NCBI GenBank assembly: GCA_003219335.1
Contig: QHOF01000077.1
Location: 1-28,433 of the forward strand
Length of the DNA: 28,433 bases
From: Verrucomicrobiota bacterium
GTDB taxonomy: Bacteria; Verrucomicrobiota; Verrucomicrobiia; Chthoniobacterales; UBA10450
Reading direction: 5' to 3'
The translations under genes and the position numbers were made by a program. The notes under the pieces are model-generated. The model had not been told where the DNA came from. It was given only the letters and a program-made list of their open reading frames with translations, and did not search any database. Shown here in pieces: positions 1 through 7,433 of this stretch. Numbering within the stretch: position 1 is the stretch's first letter; each line of letters opens with the position of its first letter.

Positions 1-540
1 CTCGCTCTGCAAAAGAAATTGCCGGACACGGACATCATCGGTGTCGATTTCCTGCACGAAATGCTGGACCTTGCGCAGCGAAAAGGCGTGCACCAGGTGG
101 TGTTTGCCGACGCAATGAATCTGCCATTTGACGATGCTTCGTTTGACTGCATCACCATCGCGTTTGGGTTGCGCAATCTGGAGGACTGGGCAGCTGCGCT
201 TGCTGAAATGTCGCGCGTGCTTAGGACGGATGGGCACCTGCTCGTGCTAGAGTTCTCATTGCCCACAACCCTAATCTTGCGGACAACGTATCGCTTCTAC
301 TTGCATCGCTGCCTGCCGTTGTTTGGCTCTTTCCTGACAGGGAAGAAAAACGCCTACGATTACCTCGGCGACTCCATCGAGGAATTTCCGAGCGGCAATG
401 CAATGTGCGAGTTAATGCTGGCGAACGGTTTCACACGCCCGAGGTTCGAACCCTTGACCGGAGGGATCGTCACAATTTACACGGCTCAAAAATCCGCGTC
501 ATTCCGAGCGAAGTCGAGGAATCCCGTGGCGTTGCCTTAG
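1..540 (+). CDS. ubiE: UbiE/MenG-type quinone methyltransferase, 5'-truncated
   Basis: Class I SAM-dependent methyltransferase that would methylate demethylmenaquinone (or a ubiquinone precursor) at the membrane. The reading frame is open from base 1, so the N-terminus with SAM motif I lies outside the window. What remains shows the acidic end of the second SAM strand (IIGVDFLHEML), the D-A-x-x-LPF loop, and the UbiE-type stretch AFGLRNLEDW followed by MSRVLRTDGHLLVLEFSLP. Further on are the family features F-Y-L-H-R-x-L-P and YDYLGDSIEEFP. The usual family C-terminus (GGIVTIYTAQK) ends near base 490. The last 14 or so residues are read from an interspersed repeat, so the protein carries a non-native tail. 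Assignment to menaquinone rather than ubiquinone synthesis is inferred from the suspected phylum. Confidence 0.88.
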   Translation, partial: LALQKKLPDTDIIGVDFLHEMLDLAQRKGVHQVVFADAMNLPFDDASFDCITIAFGLRNLEDWAAALAEMSRVLRTDGHLLVLEFSLPTTLILRTTYRFYLHRCLPLFGSFLTGKKNAYDYLGDSIEEFPSGNAMCELMLANGFTRPRFEPLTGGIVTIYTAQKSASFRAKSRNPVALP

Positions 541-622
541 GGTCCCAACACGACATCCTTCGACTTCGCGGAGTTTACCCTGGGCGAGCGAAGCGAGTCA
601 AACGGGCTCCGCATAAGATGAC
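498..622. repeat. Family A palindromic repeat (GTCAT ends)
   Basis: The left arm GTCATTCCGAGCGAAGTCG (498 onward) is mirrored by CGACTTCGCGG (562-572), and the element closes with AGATGAC (616-622). Related elements lie at 4799-4913, 17064-17163, 21345-21455 and 27203-27232. The first 43 bases are translated as the tail of the ubiE gene. No coding potential was recognised. Confidence 0.65.
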
Positions 623-636
623 CTGAGCTACGAGAT

Positions 637-2520
637 CTACGGCGTCGCACTCGCAACCGGCGTCGTCGTTGGCGAAGGCGACGCCGTAGCTTGCGCCTCG
701 AGCGGCAGCTTTAACTTGCAGAAATCCGCATTACTGAGCGCGAAAGTGCCGTCGCGTCCATCCACGCGGGCGCACCACGTGCCGTCATTGTTTTGAGCGC
801 CAACGGTCAACTTATGTGATGCTTTGTTATCGGGCGAAGTCGTGAACGCGAGAACAAGACGCGCCTTTTCAAAGCCGTGTTGCGGCGTCGTTACCCCGAG
901 CCAGCGCACTGCATGCAAGCTCGGCAATGTGTTGAGCAGCGATTGCACGTTGGCTTGATTGATGTCGCCGGATCCGTTCCGCCAGTGCCACTGGTTATTT
1001 TGATCGTGCTCGAGTGACAGCTCCTTTTCAGCCGTGACGCTCAAGCGATGGATTTGTTCCGGTTTAAACTTGAAGATTGACAACTCCTGCCATTGCAGGG
1101 GATCTGGTGAAATCTGATCCAGCAAGCCGCGACGGACTGCCACCACAAATGGCTCATCGGTCAGTCGCGCGTAAACATTGTCGCCTTCTTCTTTTCCGAA
1201 GGCGATCGCGGCAAACGGCTGCTCACCCGCTTTTGTTTCAGCAGTGTTCTCCGAGGCAAATGAGCTGAAGGTCAGTTGCACCTGCGGCTTGTCGAGGCCG
1301 TATTTCGGTAGATTGGAAGCGACGTCTTCCACAAACCTTGTCACTCGCTCGTTTTGCAGCGAGTCGATCAGGCGCCGAACTGCACCTGAATCAGCGGGCG
1401 CATTCTTTCTGCTGGCGATTGTCCAAGTTTCATCTTTGCGTGCAAGAACGGTTTTGGCTTTGCCTGGAGCGTCGATCGTGATTCGATCCAGAATGTTTGT
1501 GTCGATCCGCACCAAATGGTTGTCGCGCAAATCGGCCAGTTTCGTGTTCAGGATCTCTTCGATTTTTTTCGGCAGCGTGTAAACGGACCCGCGAGGCGCA
1601 AACCGCACATAAACCTGATCTTTTTCCTTCTCCGGCACACTGCCGATTTGCAGCGTCTGGCCTTTGTCCTCTCGTCCGAAGACCTTAATCGATTCGCCGA
1701 TCTCAACCTTCTGATCTTTTTTCTGCTCCTGATCAAATAACGTGACGGACCCGCGCGGTTCCGCTAATCCATAAGGACGCAGGTCGCCTCGATCGTCGGC
1801 CACAAATTGTTGAATGCGGGCCGTCGTGATTTGCGAAATCAAGTCGCCCACCTTCTGGTCGTCGGCTCGCGCGCGGAGCGGCTTGAGGATGTTCCAGTGC
1901 GGATCTTTCTTCTCCAGCTCCATTTCGCCGGCAGGCATCTTTAACACCACCCGCCGCACCTGCGCACTGGTCAGCTCGGTCAGTTTTCTGTCGCGAAATT
2001 CCTCCGGCTTTTTGTCGATGTCTTTCTTGACCGTTTGCCTGGCGAGAAATGTTTCCTTTGAATTCTGGAAGCGCACATACATCCGGCCTTCCAGCGCCGC
2101 GTCTTTGCCGAACAAAATTTCCGGCAGTCTGTTTTGGCCCAGCAATTTGAGCTTTAGCTTCGGACTGTTCAGGCCGTACTCGGTCAGTTTGCTCTTATCG
2201 GCCTCAATTTCTTTAGCCGGGATGGTTCCCTCCTTCTGCCAAATCTCCAAATCCGACAACAAATTCTCGACCAGACCGCTATCTGCTTGATCTTTAATTG
2301 GCGTTTCAAGTCGCCACTTGTTTTCGCGACGCCTGACCTCGATCTGCTGATCTCCATTTTTGATGATGATGCCGTCGATCTTGTCTCGATCGAAATTGAC
2401 TACATCGTGGGCCTGTCGCGTGGCTTCCTCCGTGCTCGGCCGTTTCATTTCAAAGAACCTGAAGTAGGCGACACCCGCGAGGGCGATAATTGCTAGGATG
2501 AGGGTGTTCCTCCAGTTCAT
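637..2520 (-). CDS. DUF4340 domain protein with four internal repeats
   Basis: Membrane-anchored protein of unknown biochemical role (627 aa). A single N-terminal transmembrane segment (about residues 5-22, TLILAIIALAGVAYF) is followed by a large soluble, presumably periplasmic, part. Four degenerate repeats are visible at about 45-165, 183-315, 335-465 and 482-600. Each has a W-x-hydrophobic strand, an A-D-x-x-x-V-x-x-L helix start, a YGL-x-x-P motif (115-117, 250-252, 407-409; HGF at 548-550) and a later YVRF-like strand. This matches the DUF4340 family. The C-terminus is a Ser/Thr/Pro/Ala tail. It is the last gene of a four-gene minus-strand group and begins one base after the GldG-like gene ends, so it is probably co-translated with it and part of the same envelope complex. 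Confidence 0.85.
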   Translation of the reverse strand: MNWRNTLILAIIALAGVAYFRFFEMKRPSTEEATRQAHDVVNFDRDKIDGIIIKNGDQQIEVRRRENKWRLETPIKDQADSGLVENLLSDLEIWQKEGTIPAKEIEADKSKLTEYGLNSPKLKLKLLGQNRLPEILFGKDAALEGRMYVRFQNSKETFLARQTVKKDIDKKPEEFRDRKLTELTSAQVRRVVLKMPAGEMELEKKDPHWNILKPLRARADDQKVGDLISQITTARIQQFVADDRGDLRPYGLAEPRGSVTLFDQEQKKDQKVEIGESIKVFGREDKGQTLQIGSVPEKEKDQVYVRFAPRGSVYTLPKKIEEILNTKLADLRDNHLVRIDTNILDRITIDAPGKAKTVLARKDETWTIASRKNAPADSGAVRRLIDSLQNERVTRFVEDVASNLPKYGLDKPQVQLTFSSFASENTAETKAGEQPFAAIAFGKEEGDNVYARLTDEPFVVAVRRGLLDQISPDPLQWQELSIFKFKPEQIHRLSVTAEKELSLEHDQNNQWHWRNGSGDINQANVQSLLNTLPSLHAVRWLGVTTPQHGFEKARLVLAFTTSPDNKASHKLTVGAQNNDGTWCARVDGRDGTFALSNADFCKLKLPLEAQATASPSPTTTPVASATP

Positions 2521-2521
2521 A

Positions 2522-4024
2522 TCAAACGCGCCGTTGCCACCACACCATGGTTCCGATGGCAGCGGGAACCAGCGGCATCAACACCAGAACAATCCAGCGC
2601 AGCCGGCGCAACGCCTCTTCGCTGAGACTGAAGGTGAGAGGCTTCGGGATTTTTGGCGCGATCCCGATAAGTTGTTCCCGGCTTAACAGCCAGTTCACAC
2701 TGCCGGAAATGAAATCGAGCCCCTGCTGATCCTGCGTGATCGCATTGTCCTGAACGAAGCTTGCGTTGCTAACGACTACCAGGCGCGCCGAATTCACCTG
2801 GACCCGCTGATCTGCGCTGCCTCCTTTTTCGACTGCTGCGCCGATCATCAGCGGCACGTTGCTGCTTTGCTTCGCGTCGGCCTGTAGTTTTGCCTGATCG
2901 TCCGTGTTGTAATCACTTTCGGCGAAATAACCTTTTTCTGCCTCGATGAGCGGCTCGAGCCGGATATTGGCAGTGCGGACCCGGTCAGGCTCAAGTGTAA
3001 GCGAAGATGTGCCGCCGAAAAAGAGCGCCCGCACGTCGGCCAGCCGTTTTGTGACTGGACTGTCGGCCAGGAAACGCGCTTGCACATCTCGCGTCAGTGC
3101 CAATTCCTGGATCCCTGTGCGCAAGAAAACCATTAGTCTATCGTCATTCGTTTTGACGCCAAGTTCGTTCACAAAACCGCGGAGCTTCGGCGTTTTCGCC
3201 GCCGGATCCAGGAGAAGCAGGATTCGCCCCTGTTTATCCCAGAAATCGCGCAACAGTTTCATTTCGCGATCGGAAAAATCGTACTGCGGCCCGATGATCG
3301 CGATAGCGTTCAGCTCGGCAGGAATCGCATCCAGATCGAGAAGGTTCAGTTCCTGAAACTTGATGTTTTCGTTTTCGATAAACGTTTTCAGCACGGAGAT
3401 GGGGCCGTTATCTGAAAGCGGCGGCTCCTTGTGCCCGGTGACGTAGCCGAGGGTCTTCTTTTTGCCTTCCACAAGGTCGATCATCGCGCTCGTGATGGCT
3501 TGCTCGCCTTTGAATGTGGTCACGCGCGGGCCTTCGCCAAACGCCATGCCGCTCTGGTCAATATCGGCCATCTCGGAGGCCTTGACTGTTTTGTTGCGAC
3601 CAGCGTAATCGAGTATCAAGAGACTCTCGTCCGTGACGACTTTGTATTTGTCGAACAACTCTTTGGCTCGGGAAAGATTTCGCTCCGGATCGATGTGCTC
3701 GACGTCGATTTTTCCCTTGCCGGCATATTGATATTCCGTCAGCAAATTCTGGACGTCCGCAGTAATCGGCGTGTTGAGCGAAAAGAAAACCGTGATGCGC
3801 ATCTTGCCCTTGAGCGTGTCGAGGAAACGCTTCGTCTTGTCTGAGAGCGCATATTTTTGGTCGCGGGAAAAATCCCAACGTGCGTAGTGTTTGAAGGCGA
3901 AGGAATTCACCATGGCAGCCAGAAACAAAATCAGCACGATCTGGACGAGAACGTTCAGGCCGATCCGAACTCGGCCTATTTTCATTCCTGAGCGTGTCCG
4001 CGGCTTCTTTGTCTGGTCAGCCAT
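2522..4024 (-). CDS. GldG-like ABC transporter accessory protein
   Basis: Matches the GldG / ABC-type uncharacterised transport family (500 aa). An N-terminal transmembrane helix (about 26-44, LNVLVQIVLILFLAAMVNSF) is followed by the family motif YARWDFSRDQKYALSDKT. The central domain (KKTLGYVTGHKEP, AIAIIGPQYDFSDREMKLL, ILLLLDPAA) is the typical extracytoplasmic region. A second helix lies near the C-terminus (about 472-492, before WWQRRV). In Bacteroidota GldF and GldG form the membrane part of a transporter needed for gliding. In other phyla the role is unproven, and gliding cannot be inferred here. This is one of the few genes in the window with a clear Shine-Dalgarno sequence, GGAGG, 9 bases before the ATG. 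It lies 3 bases downstream of the permease gene. Confidence 0.88.
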   Translation of the reverse strand: MADQTKKPRTRSGMKIGRVRIGLNVLVQIVLILFLAAMVNSFAFKHYARWDFSRDQKYALSDKTKRFLDTLKGKMRITVFFSLNTPITADVQNLLTEYQYAGKGKIDVEHIDPERNLSRAKELFDKYKVVTDESLLILDYAGRNKTVKASEMADIDQSGMAFGEGPRVTTFKGEQAITSAMIDLVEGKKKTLGYVTGHKEPPLSDNGPISVLKTFIENENIKFQELNLLDLDAIPAELNAIAIIGPQYDFSDREMKLLRDFWDKQGRILLLLDPAAKTPKLRGFVNELGVKTNDDRLMVFLRTGIQELALTRDVQARFLADSPVTKRLADVRALFFGGTSSLTLEPDRVRTANIRLEPLIEAEKGYFAESDYNTDDQAKLQADAKQSSNVPLMIGAAVEKGGSADQRVQVNSARLVVVSNASFVQDNAITQDQQGLDFISGSVNWLLSREQLIGIAPKIPKPLTFSLSEEALRRLRWIVLVLMPLVPAAIGTMVWWQRRV

Positions 4025-4027
4025 TTG

Positions 4028-4783
4028 TTAGAGCCTCCATTTGCGGGATTGGAATGCCTGATAGGTGAGTGTCAGCACCACAATGGTCATGCTCACATAG
4101 AGAACGATCGGTCGCGTATCGATTACGCCCCGGGAGAATGTTCCCATGTGTTCGATCGCGGAGAAATAGCCGAGCAAGCCGCGAGTCGTAGAAGTAACGT
4201 CCAAAAGAATGAACTGAACCAGGCCGAGAAAAAACAGCAGCGTAATTGCGCAGAAGGAAATGACGGCCGCGATGATCTGGTTCCTGGTCAGAACGGATGT
4301 GAGACAACCAATCGAGAGATAAAACATCCCCAACAACAAAAGCATCAGATACGAACCAAAGTACGCTCCCGCAGAATGCGCGGCGGACTGGTTTGTTATT
4401 CTCAGAAAAATCCAGAAGTAAAGCAATGTCGGGATCCAAAGGATGAGGTAGAAGACCAGCGCGCCCAAAAACTTCGAGAGCACCACCTGCCAGTCGCGCA
4501 CGGGTGCCGTAGTCAGCGGTTCAATAGTACCGAGTTTAAACTCCTCGGCGAACAGACGCATGGTGATCAGGGGAAAGATCAGAACAAAAGCGAACCAGAA
4601 GAAGACCGAATTAAAAAATGCTTCCTCCACCGTGTATTGCACCTGGCGCTGATTCATGAAGGAGACTTGGAAATAAAAATCGATCCCGCTGACGATCAGA
4701 AAAAAGATCAGCACGATGTACGCGATCGGGGAGTAAAAATAGCTGCGCACCTCGCGCGAGAGCAGAGTGTAAAACTTTCTCAT
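4028..4783 (-). CDS. GldF-like ABC-2 type permease
   Basis: Integral membrane permease subunit (251 aa) of the ABC-2 family. About six hydrophobic segments are visible, for example YIVLIFFLIVSGIDFYF, FFWFAFVLIFPLITMRLFAEE, LGALVFYLILWIPTLLYFW and FCAITLLFFLGLVQFILL. The loop MRLFAEEFKLGTIEPLTTAPV is the hallmark of ABC-2/GldF permeases (E-x-x-x-G-T-x-E-x-L). It sits between the ATPase gene upstream and the GldG-like gene downstream, so it is very likely the channel energised by that ATPase. A 231-bp repeat-filled gap separates it from the ATPase gene, so the transcript may be interrupted or have a second promoter there. Confidence 0.9.
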   Translation of the reverse strand: MRKFYTLLSREVRSYFYSPIAYIVLIFFLIVSGIDFYFQVSFMNQRQVQYTVEEAFFNSVFFWFAFVLIFPLITMRLFAEEFKLGTIEPLTTAPVRDWQVVLSKFLGALVFYLILWIPTLLYFWIFLRITNQSAAHSAGAYFGSYLMLLLLGMFYLSIGCLTSVLTRNQIIAAVISFCAITLLFFLGLVQFILLDVTSTTRGLLGYFSAIEHMGTFSRGVIDTRPIVLYVSMTIVVLTLTYQAFQSRKWRL

Positions 4784-4798
4784 AAGCGAAAAATATTG

Positions 4799-4913
4799 GT
4801 CATCTCGAGCCGCGCAGACGGCGGAGGAGCTCCCTTATCGTGACTAATCACACAAGCCGTCCAAGCGTGACGCATCCAGCCTGTGAGAGGTCCTTCGCTC
4901 CGCTCAGGATGAC
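4799..4913. repeat. Family A palindromic repeat (GTCAT ends)
   Basis: The arm at 4799-4810 (GTCATCTCGAGC) pairs with 4902-4913 (GCTCAGGATGAC), 10 of 12 bases. It lies in the gap between the ABC ATPase and permease genes. The inner part contains TCCTTCGCTCCGCTCAGG, shared in type with the copies at 498, 17064, 21345 and 27203. Confidence 0.65.
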
Positions 4914-4922
4914 GAGTGGATC

Positions 4923-4950
4923 GAGTAAGAGTAAGAGCAGGAGCGGGAGC
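4923..4950. repeat. Purine-rich degenerate hexamer tract
   Basis: Degenerate repeat of GAGTAA / GAGCAG / GAGCGG hexamers (AGTAAGAGTAAGAGCAGG and onward). A similar tract occurs at 25002-25024. No function is visible. Confidence 0.5.
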
Positions 4951-4958
4951 GCTCCTCT

Positions 4959-5000
4959 GCGTTGCGCGTTGGGCGTTGGGCGTTGGGCGTTGAGCGTTGG
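4959..5000. repeat. Tandem heptamer GCGTTGG, six copies
   Basis: Six head-to-tail 7-base units. The first ends in C and the fifth in A; the other four are identical GCGTTGG. Being 7 bases long, the unit shifts frame with each copy-number change, as in slippage-prone microsatellites. It lies just beyond the stop codon of the ABC ATPase gene, upstream of the permease gene. Confidence 0.85.
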
Positions 5001-5014
5001 CGTCCTGCATATGA

Positions 5015-5950
5015 TCAGACAACATCCGGATGTGTCAGCTCAACGAACACATCCTCGAGTGTGCCGCGGCGCTGGGTGAGTTCGCGCACAGTCCAGTGGC
5101 GATCACTGGCCAGTCGAAACACTTCTTCCCGCACATCCACACCCGATTCCACCCACAGCGAGAATCTCTTCCACTCATCCTCCCCATCGGTCACGACGTC
5201 TCGCACACCGGGAATTTTCTTCAGTTCCCCTGCGCCGTTGTCGTTCCCGACTTTCGCTTCCAGAACCACGCCACCCGCTTGCCTGATTTTCCCAAGCAAA
5301 TTATCCGGCGTATCACATGCCTCGATTCGCCCCTTATGAATGATGATCACGCGGCTGCACGTCATCTCCACCTCCGGCAAAATGTGCGTCGAAAGCAAAA
5401 TTGTATGCTGCCTGTCCAAATTCTTGATTAGTTCGCGCACCTGCCTGATTTGATTTGGATCGAGACCGATCGTCGGCTCATCGAGAATGAGAAGGTCCGG
5501 CTCCGCGAGTAGCGCGTCCGCGAGACCGACGCGCTGACGGTAGCCTTTGGACAAAGTGCCGATCAGCTTTCTTTCCACCTCTTTCAAACCACACAGTTCC
5601 TTGACGTCGCCGACCCGTTCGGAAATGCGCCGATGTGGCACGCCCTTCAGCGCCGCGCGATAATTGAGGTACTCCGTCACGCGCATGTCTGTGTACAGCG
5701 GCACGTTCTCCGGCATGTATCCGAGGTGCGCCCGCGCTTGAAGCGATTGCTCGAAAACATCGAATCCCGCGACTGTGGCGCGCCCCGAAGTGGGCGGCAT
5801 GAAGCCGGCCAAAATGCGCATGGTGGTGGTTTTGCCGGCGCCGTTTGGCCCCAGAAATCCCATGATCTCGCCCTGGCTAACTTCGAAATTCAGATCCTGA
5901 ATTGCAGTCTGGCCCGCGTAGCGTTTCGTCAGATTTTGAACCTTAATCAT
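5015..5950 (-). CDS. GldA-like ABC transporter ATP-binding protein
   Basis: Cytoplasmic ATPase (311 aa) that would power the adjacent ABC-2 permease. Walker A is GPNGAGKT (residues 34-41), the ABC signature is LSKGYRQRVG (about 134-143), Walker B with its catalytic Glu is LLILDEPTIGLDP (about 158-170), and the switch His is in LLSTHILPEVE. The C-terminal 80 residues (EVFRLASDRHWTVRELTQRRGTLEDVFVELT) are the extension typical of the drug/GldA/CcmA-like subfamily. It is the first gene of the minus-strand Gld-like group. No Shine-Dalgarno sequence is visible before the ATG at 5950. The substrate is unknown. Confidence 0.93.
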   Translation of the reverse strand: MIKVQNLTKRYAGQTAIQDLNFEVSQGEIMGFLGPNGAGKTTTMRILAGFMPPTSGRATVAGFDVFEQSLQARAHLGYMPENVPLYTDMRVTEYLNYRAALKGVPHRRISERVGDVKELCGLKEVERKLIGTLSKGYRQRVGLADALLAEPDLLILDEPTIGLDPNQIRQVRELIKNLDRQHTILLSTHILPEVEMTCSRVIIIHKGRIEACDTPDNLLGKIRQAGGVVLEAKVGNDNGAGELKKIPGVRDVVTDGEDEWKRFSLWVESGVDVREEVFRLASDRHWTVRELTQRRGTLEDVFVELTHPDVV

Positions 5951-6002
5951 GTGCGCACATTTCGATGAGACAATCGAACCGCGATTGCGTTGCCAAATTT
6001 TT

Positions 6003-7127
6003 TTATCGCGCCGTCAGGCTCACGGTGGCGACCTGGCGGTTTTGCCCGCCGGCGCGGATCACGCCGACGGTGAATTCGGCGTTTGCGCCGCTCTCCGCTG
6101 ATTGCAATAACTCCTCGACCTGCCTGATGGAAGCTACCTCGGTTCTGTTTACTCGGTAGATTACCATTCCTCGCTCAATGCCGGCGTCATCTGCCGGGCT
6201 GTCCGGTTCGACTGCGGTAATCAAAACGCCCCGGCCACGGAGGTAACCGAGCACATCACTGAGTTCCTGGCTCAAGTCTTGCAGCTGGATTCCAAAGAAT
6301 TTTTCAACACGCGAAATCGACGAATCAGCAGCCACGGCCTGATTTTTTAGCTTGCCCTCCTTTAGCGCGATTTTCTTGAATCGATTCACACTGTTACGCA
6401 CGACCTCTGCCGGAATGGCAAACCCGAGTCCCTGGGTGGGGACGCCTTGTGGCGTAAACGCCATCTTTGCTGAGGCGATGCCGACCAGTCGTCCAGAGAG
6501 ATCGATCACCGGCCCGCCGCTGTTACCTGGATTGATTGCCGCATCAGTCTGCACCAGGTCTTTGTATTCCACGTCGTCCACGGTGATGGTGCGTTTGACC
6601 GCGCTAAGGACTCCGCGGCTGATGGAGCTGCCGTAACCGACCGCATTGCCCACTACAATCACAGTTTCGCCGAGCAAGTTCGGAGAAATGTTATCGAGAT
6701 TAATGAAGGGGAAATCGGTTTGCGCGTCGATTTTAATGAATGCCAGATCGGTCTTGTCATCGCCGGTGATATAATGTGCGTTATACGTTTTGCCGTCATT
6801 GGTCGTCACGTGAATCTTCAAGTCCGCCGCACGCTCGACCACGTGCTGGTTGGTCACGATGTAGCCAGCCGGATCGATAATGAAACCGGAGCCGAGACTT
6901 TGCAGGGTCTGGCGGATTTCGCGTGGCCGGAACCGATTGTAGCCGAAGAATTGTGCGTAGAACTCATCGAACGGATCGCGCACGGTGCGCCTGACCACGC
7001 GCTCGGTGTTTATGTTCACCACTGCCGGCAACACTTTTGCGACAGCCAAAACGGCCGGCTCCGAAGCCGGGTCGGCTTGCGCCAAACAAGATTTTGTTAC
7101 CGCGAGGATTGCGGCCGCGCAGATCAC
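6003..7127 (-). CDS. HtrA/DegP-type serine protease with PDZ domain
   Basis: Envelope quality-control protease. The trypsin-like domain carries the full triad: His in VTNQHVVERA, Asp in DDKTDLAFIKI and Ser in INPGNSGGPV. It is followed by one PDZ domain (from about FFGIQLQDLSQEL to the C-terminus), so it is DegS/DegQ-like in having a single PDZ. The start is uncertain. I chose GTG at 7127, which gives a short hydrophobic signal (ICAAAILAV ... CLAQA) with a cleavage-like AQA. The frame stays open to an ATG at 7352 (449 aa), with another ATG at 7307. The extra sequence there is translated from a repeat element (7132-7286) and a second palindrome, so I regard it as acquired. The GTG-start signal lacks the usual positive N-region, so the element may have displaced the original start. 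Divergent from sucA. Confidence 0.85.
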   Translation of the reverse strand: MICAAAILAVTKSCLAQADPASEPAVLAVAKVLPAVVNINTERVVRRTVRDPFDEFYAQFFGYNRFRPREIRQTLQSLGSGFIIDPAGYIVTNQHVVERAADLKIHVTTNDGKTYNAHYITGDDKTDLAFIKIDAQTDFPFINLDNISPNLLGETVIVVGNAVGYGSSISRGVLSAVKRTITVDDVEYKDLVQTDAAINPGNSGGPVIDLSGRLVGIASAKMAFTPQGVPTQGLGFAIPAEVVRNSVNRFKKIALKEGKLKNQAVAADSSISRVEKFFGIQLQDLSQELSDVLGYLRGRGVLITAVEPDSPADDAGIERGMVIYRVNRTEVASIRQVEELLQSAESGANAEFTVGVIRAGGQNRQVATVSLTAR

Positions 7128-7131
7128 GTAT

Positions 7132-7286
7132 CCGGGGAGCGCACGCGTCCCGCGTGTTGGTTTCGGCGTCGCTTCGAAACGATCTTTCCTTCGGCTTCCG
7201 CACGCAGTGGCCAGAAATGAGCTCAAGAGAAAGTCCGCGATCGCGAGGACGCGCTCGCCGGCACGCGAGACGCGTGCGCTACCCGG
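7132..7286. repeat. Family B element, 155 bp with 25-bp inverted ends
   Basis: The left end starting CCGGGGAGCGCACGCGTCCC (7132) and the right end finishing GACGCGTGCGCTACCCGG (7286) are inverted copies, about 24 of 26 bases. The interior has no recognisable gene, which gives a MITE-like architecture. It is open in the htrA frame, where the ends translate as GSARVSRAG and TRGTRALPG. Confidence 0.75.
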
Positions 7287-7325
7287 ATTTGTCGCTATCG
7301 CTTGCATACGCTCTTGAGTGTGTGG

Positions 7326-7377
7326 TGCGGACAATCTTGTCTGCGTCGCCAAATATTCGCAGACACGATTGTCTGCG
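7326..7377. repeat. Inverted repeat in the htrA-sucA divergent region
   Basis: Arms 7326-7345 (TGCGGACAATCTTGTCTGCG) and 7358-7377 (CGCAGACACGATTGTCTGCG) are inverted copies, about 17 of 20 bases, with a 12-base loop. Each arm is itself partly palindromic (CAGACA ... TGTCTG). It lies 57 bases before the sucA start and could be a repeat or an operator-like site. No regulator is suggested by the sequence. Confidence 0.7.
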
Positions 7378-7433
7378 TCACTTCGACACTGTCAACTTGC
7401 TGCGCCGCATAATCGTTCCAGATTAAATTTGCC

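Noticed and set aside
436..460. GGTTCGAACCC-like T-arm suggesting a tRNA
   Set aside because: No acceptor stem, anticodon arm or CCA-type end can be placed around it, and it lies inside the ubiE reading frame.
4959..5000. Possible CRISPR-like direct repeats
   Set aside because: Units are 7 bases with no spacers, so it is a simple tandem repeat.
7190..7240. Hydrophobic FLLSSFLATAC segment in the long htrA frame as a lipoprotein signal
   Set aside because: The residue at -3 of the Cys is Ala, not Leu/Val/Ile, and the whole segment is coded by the repeat element.
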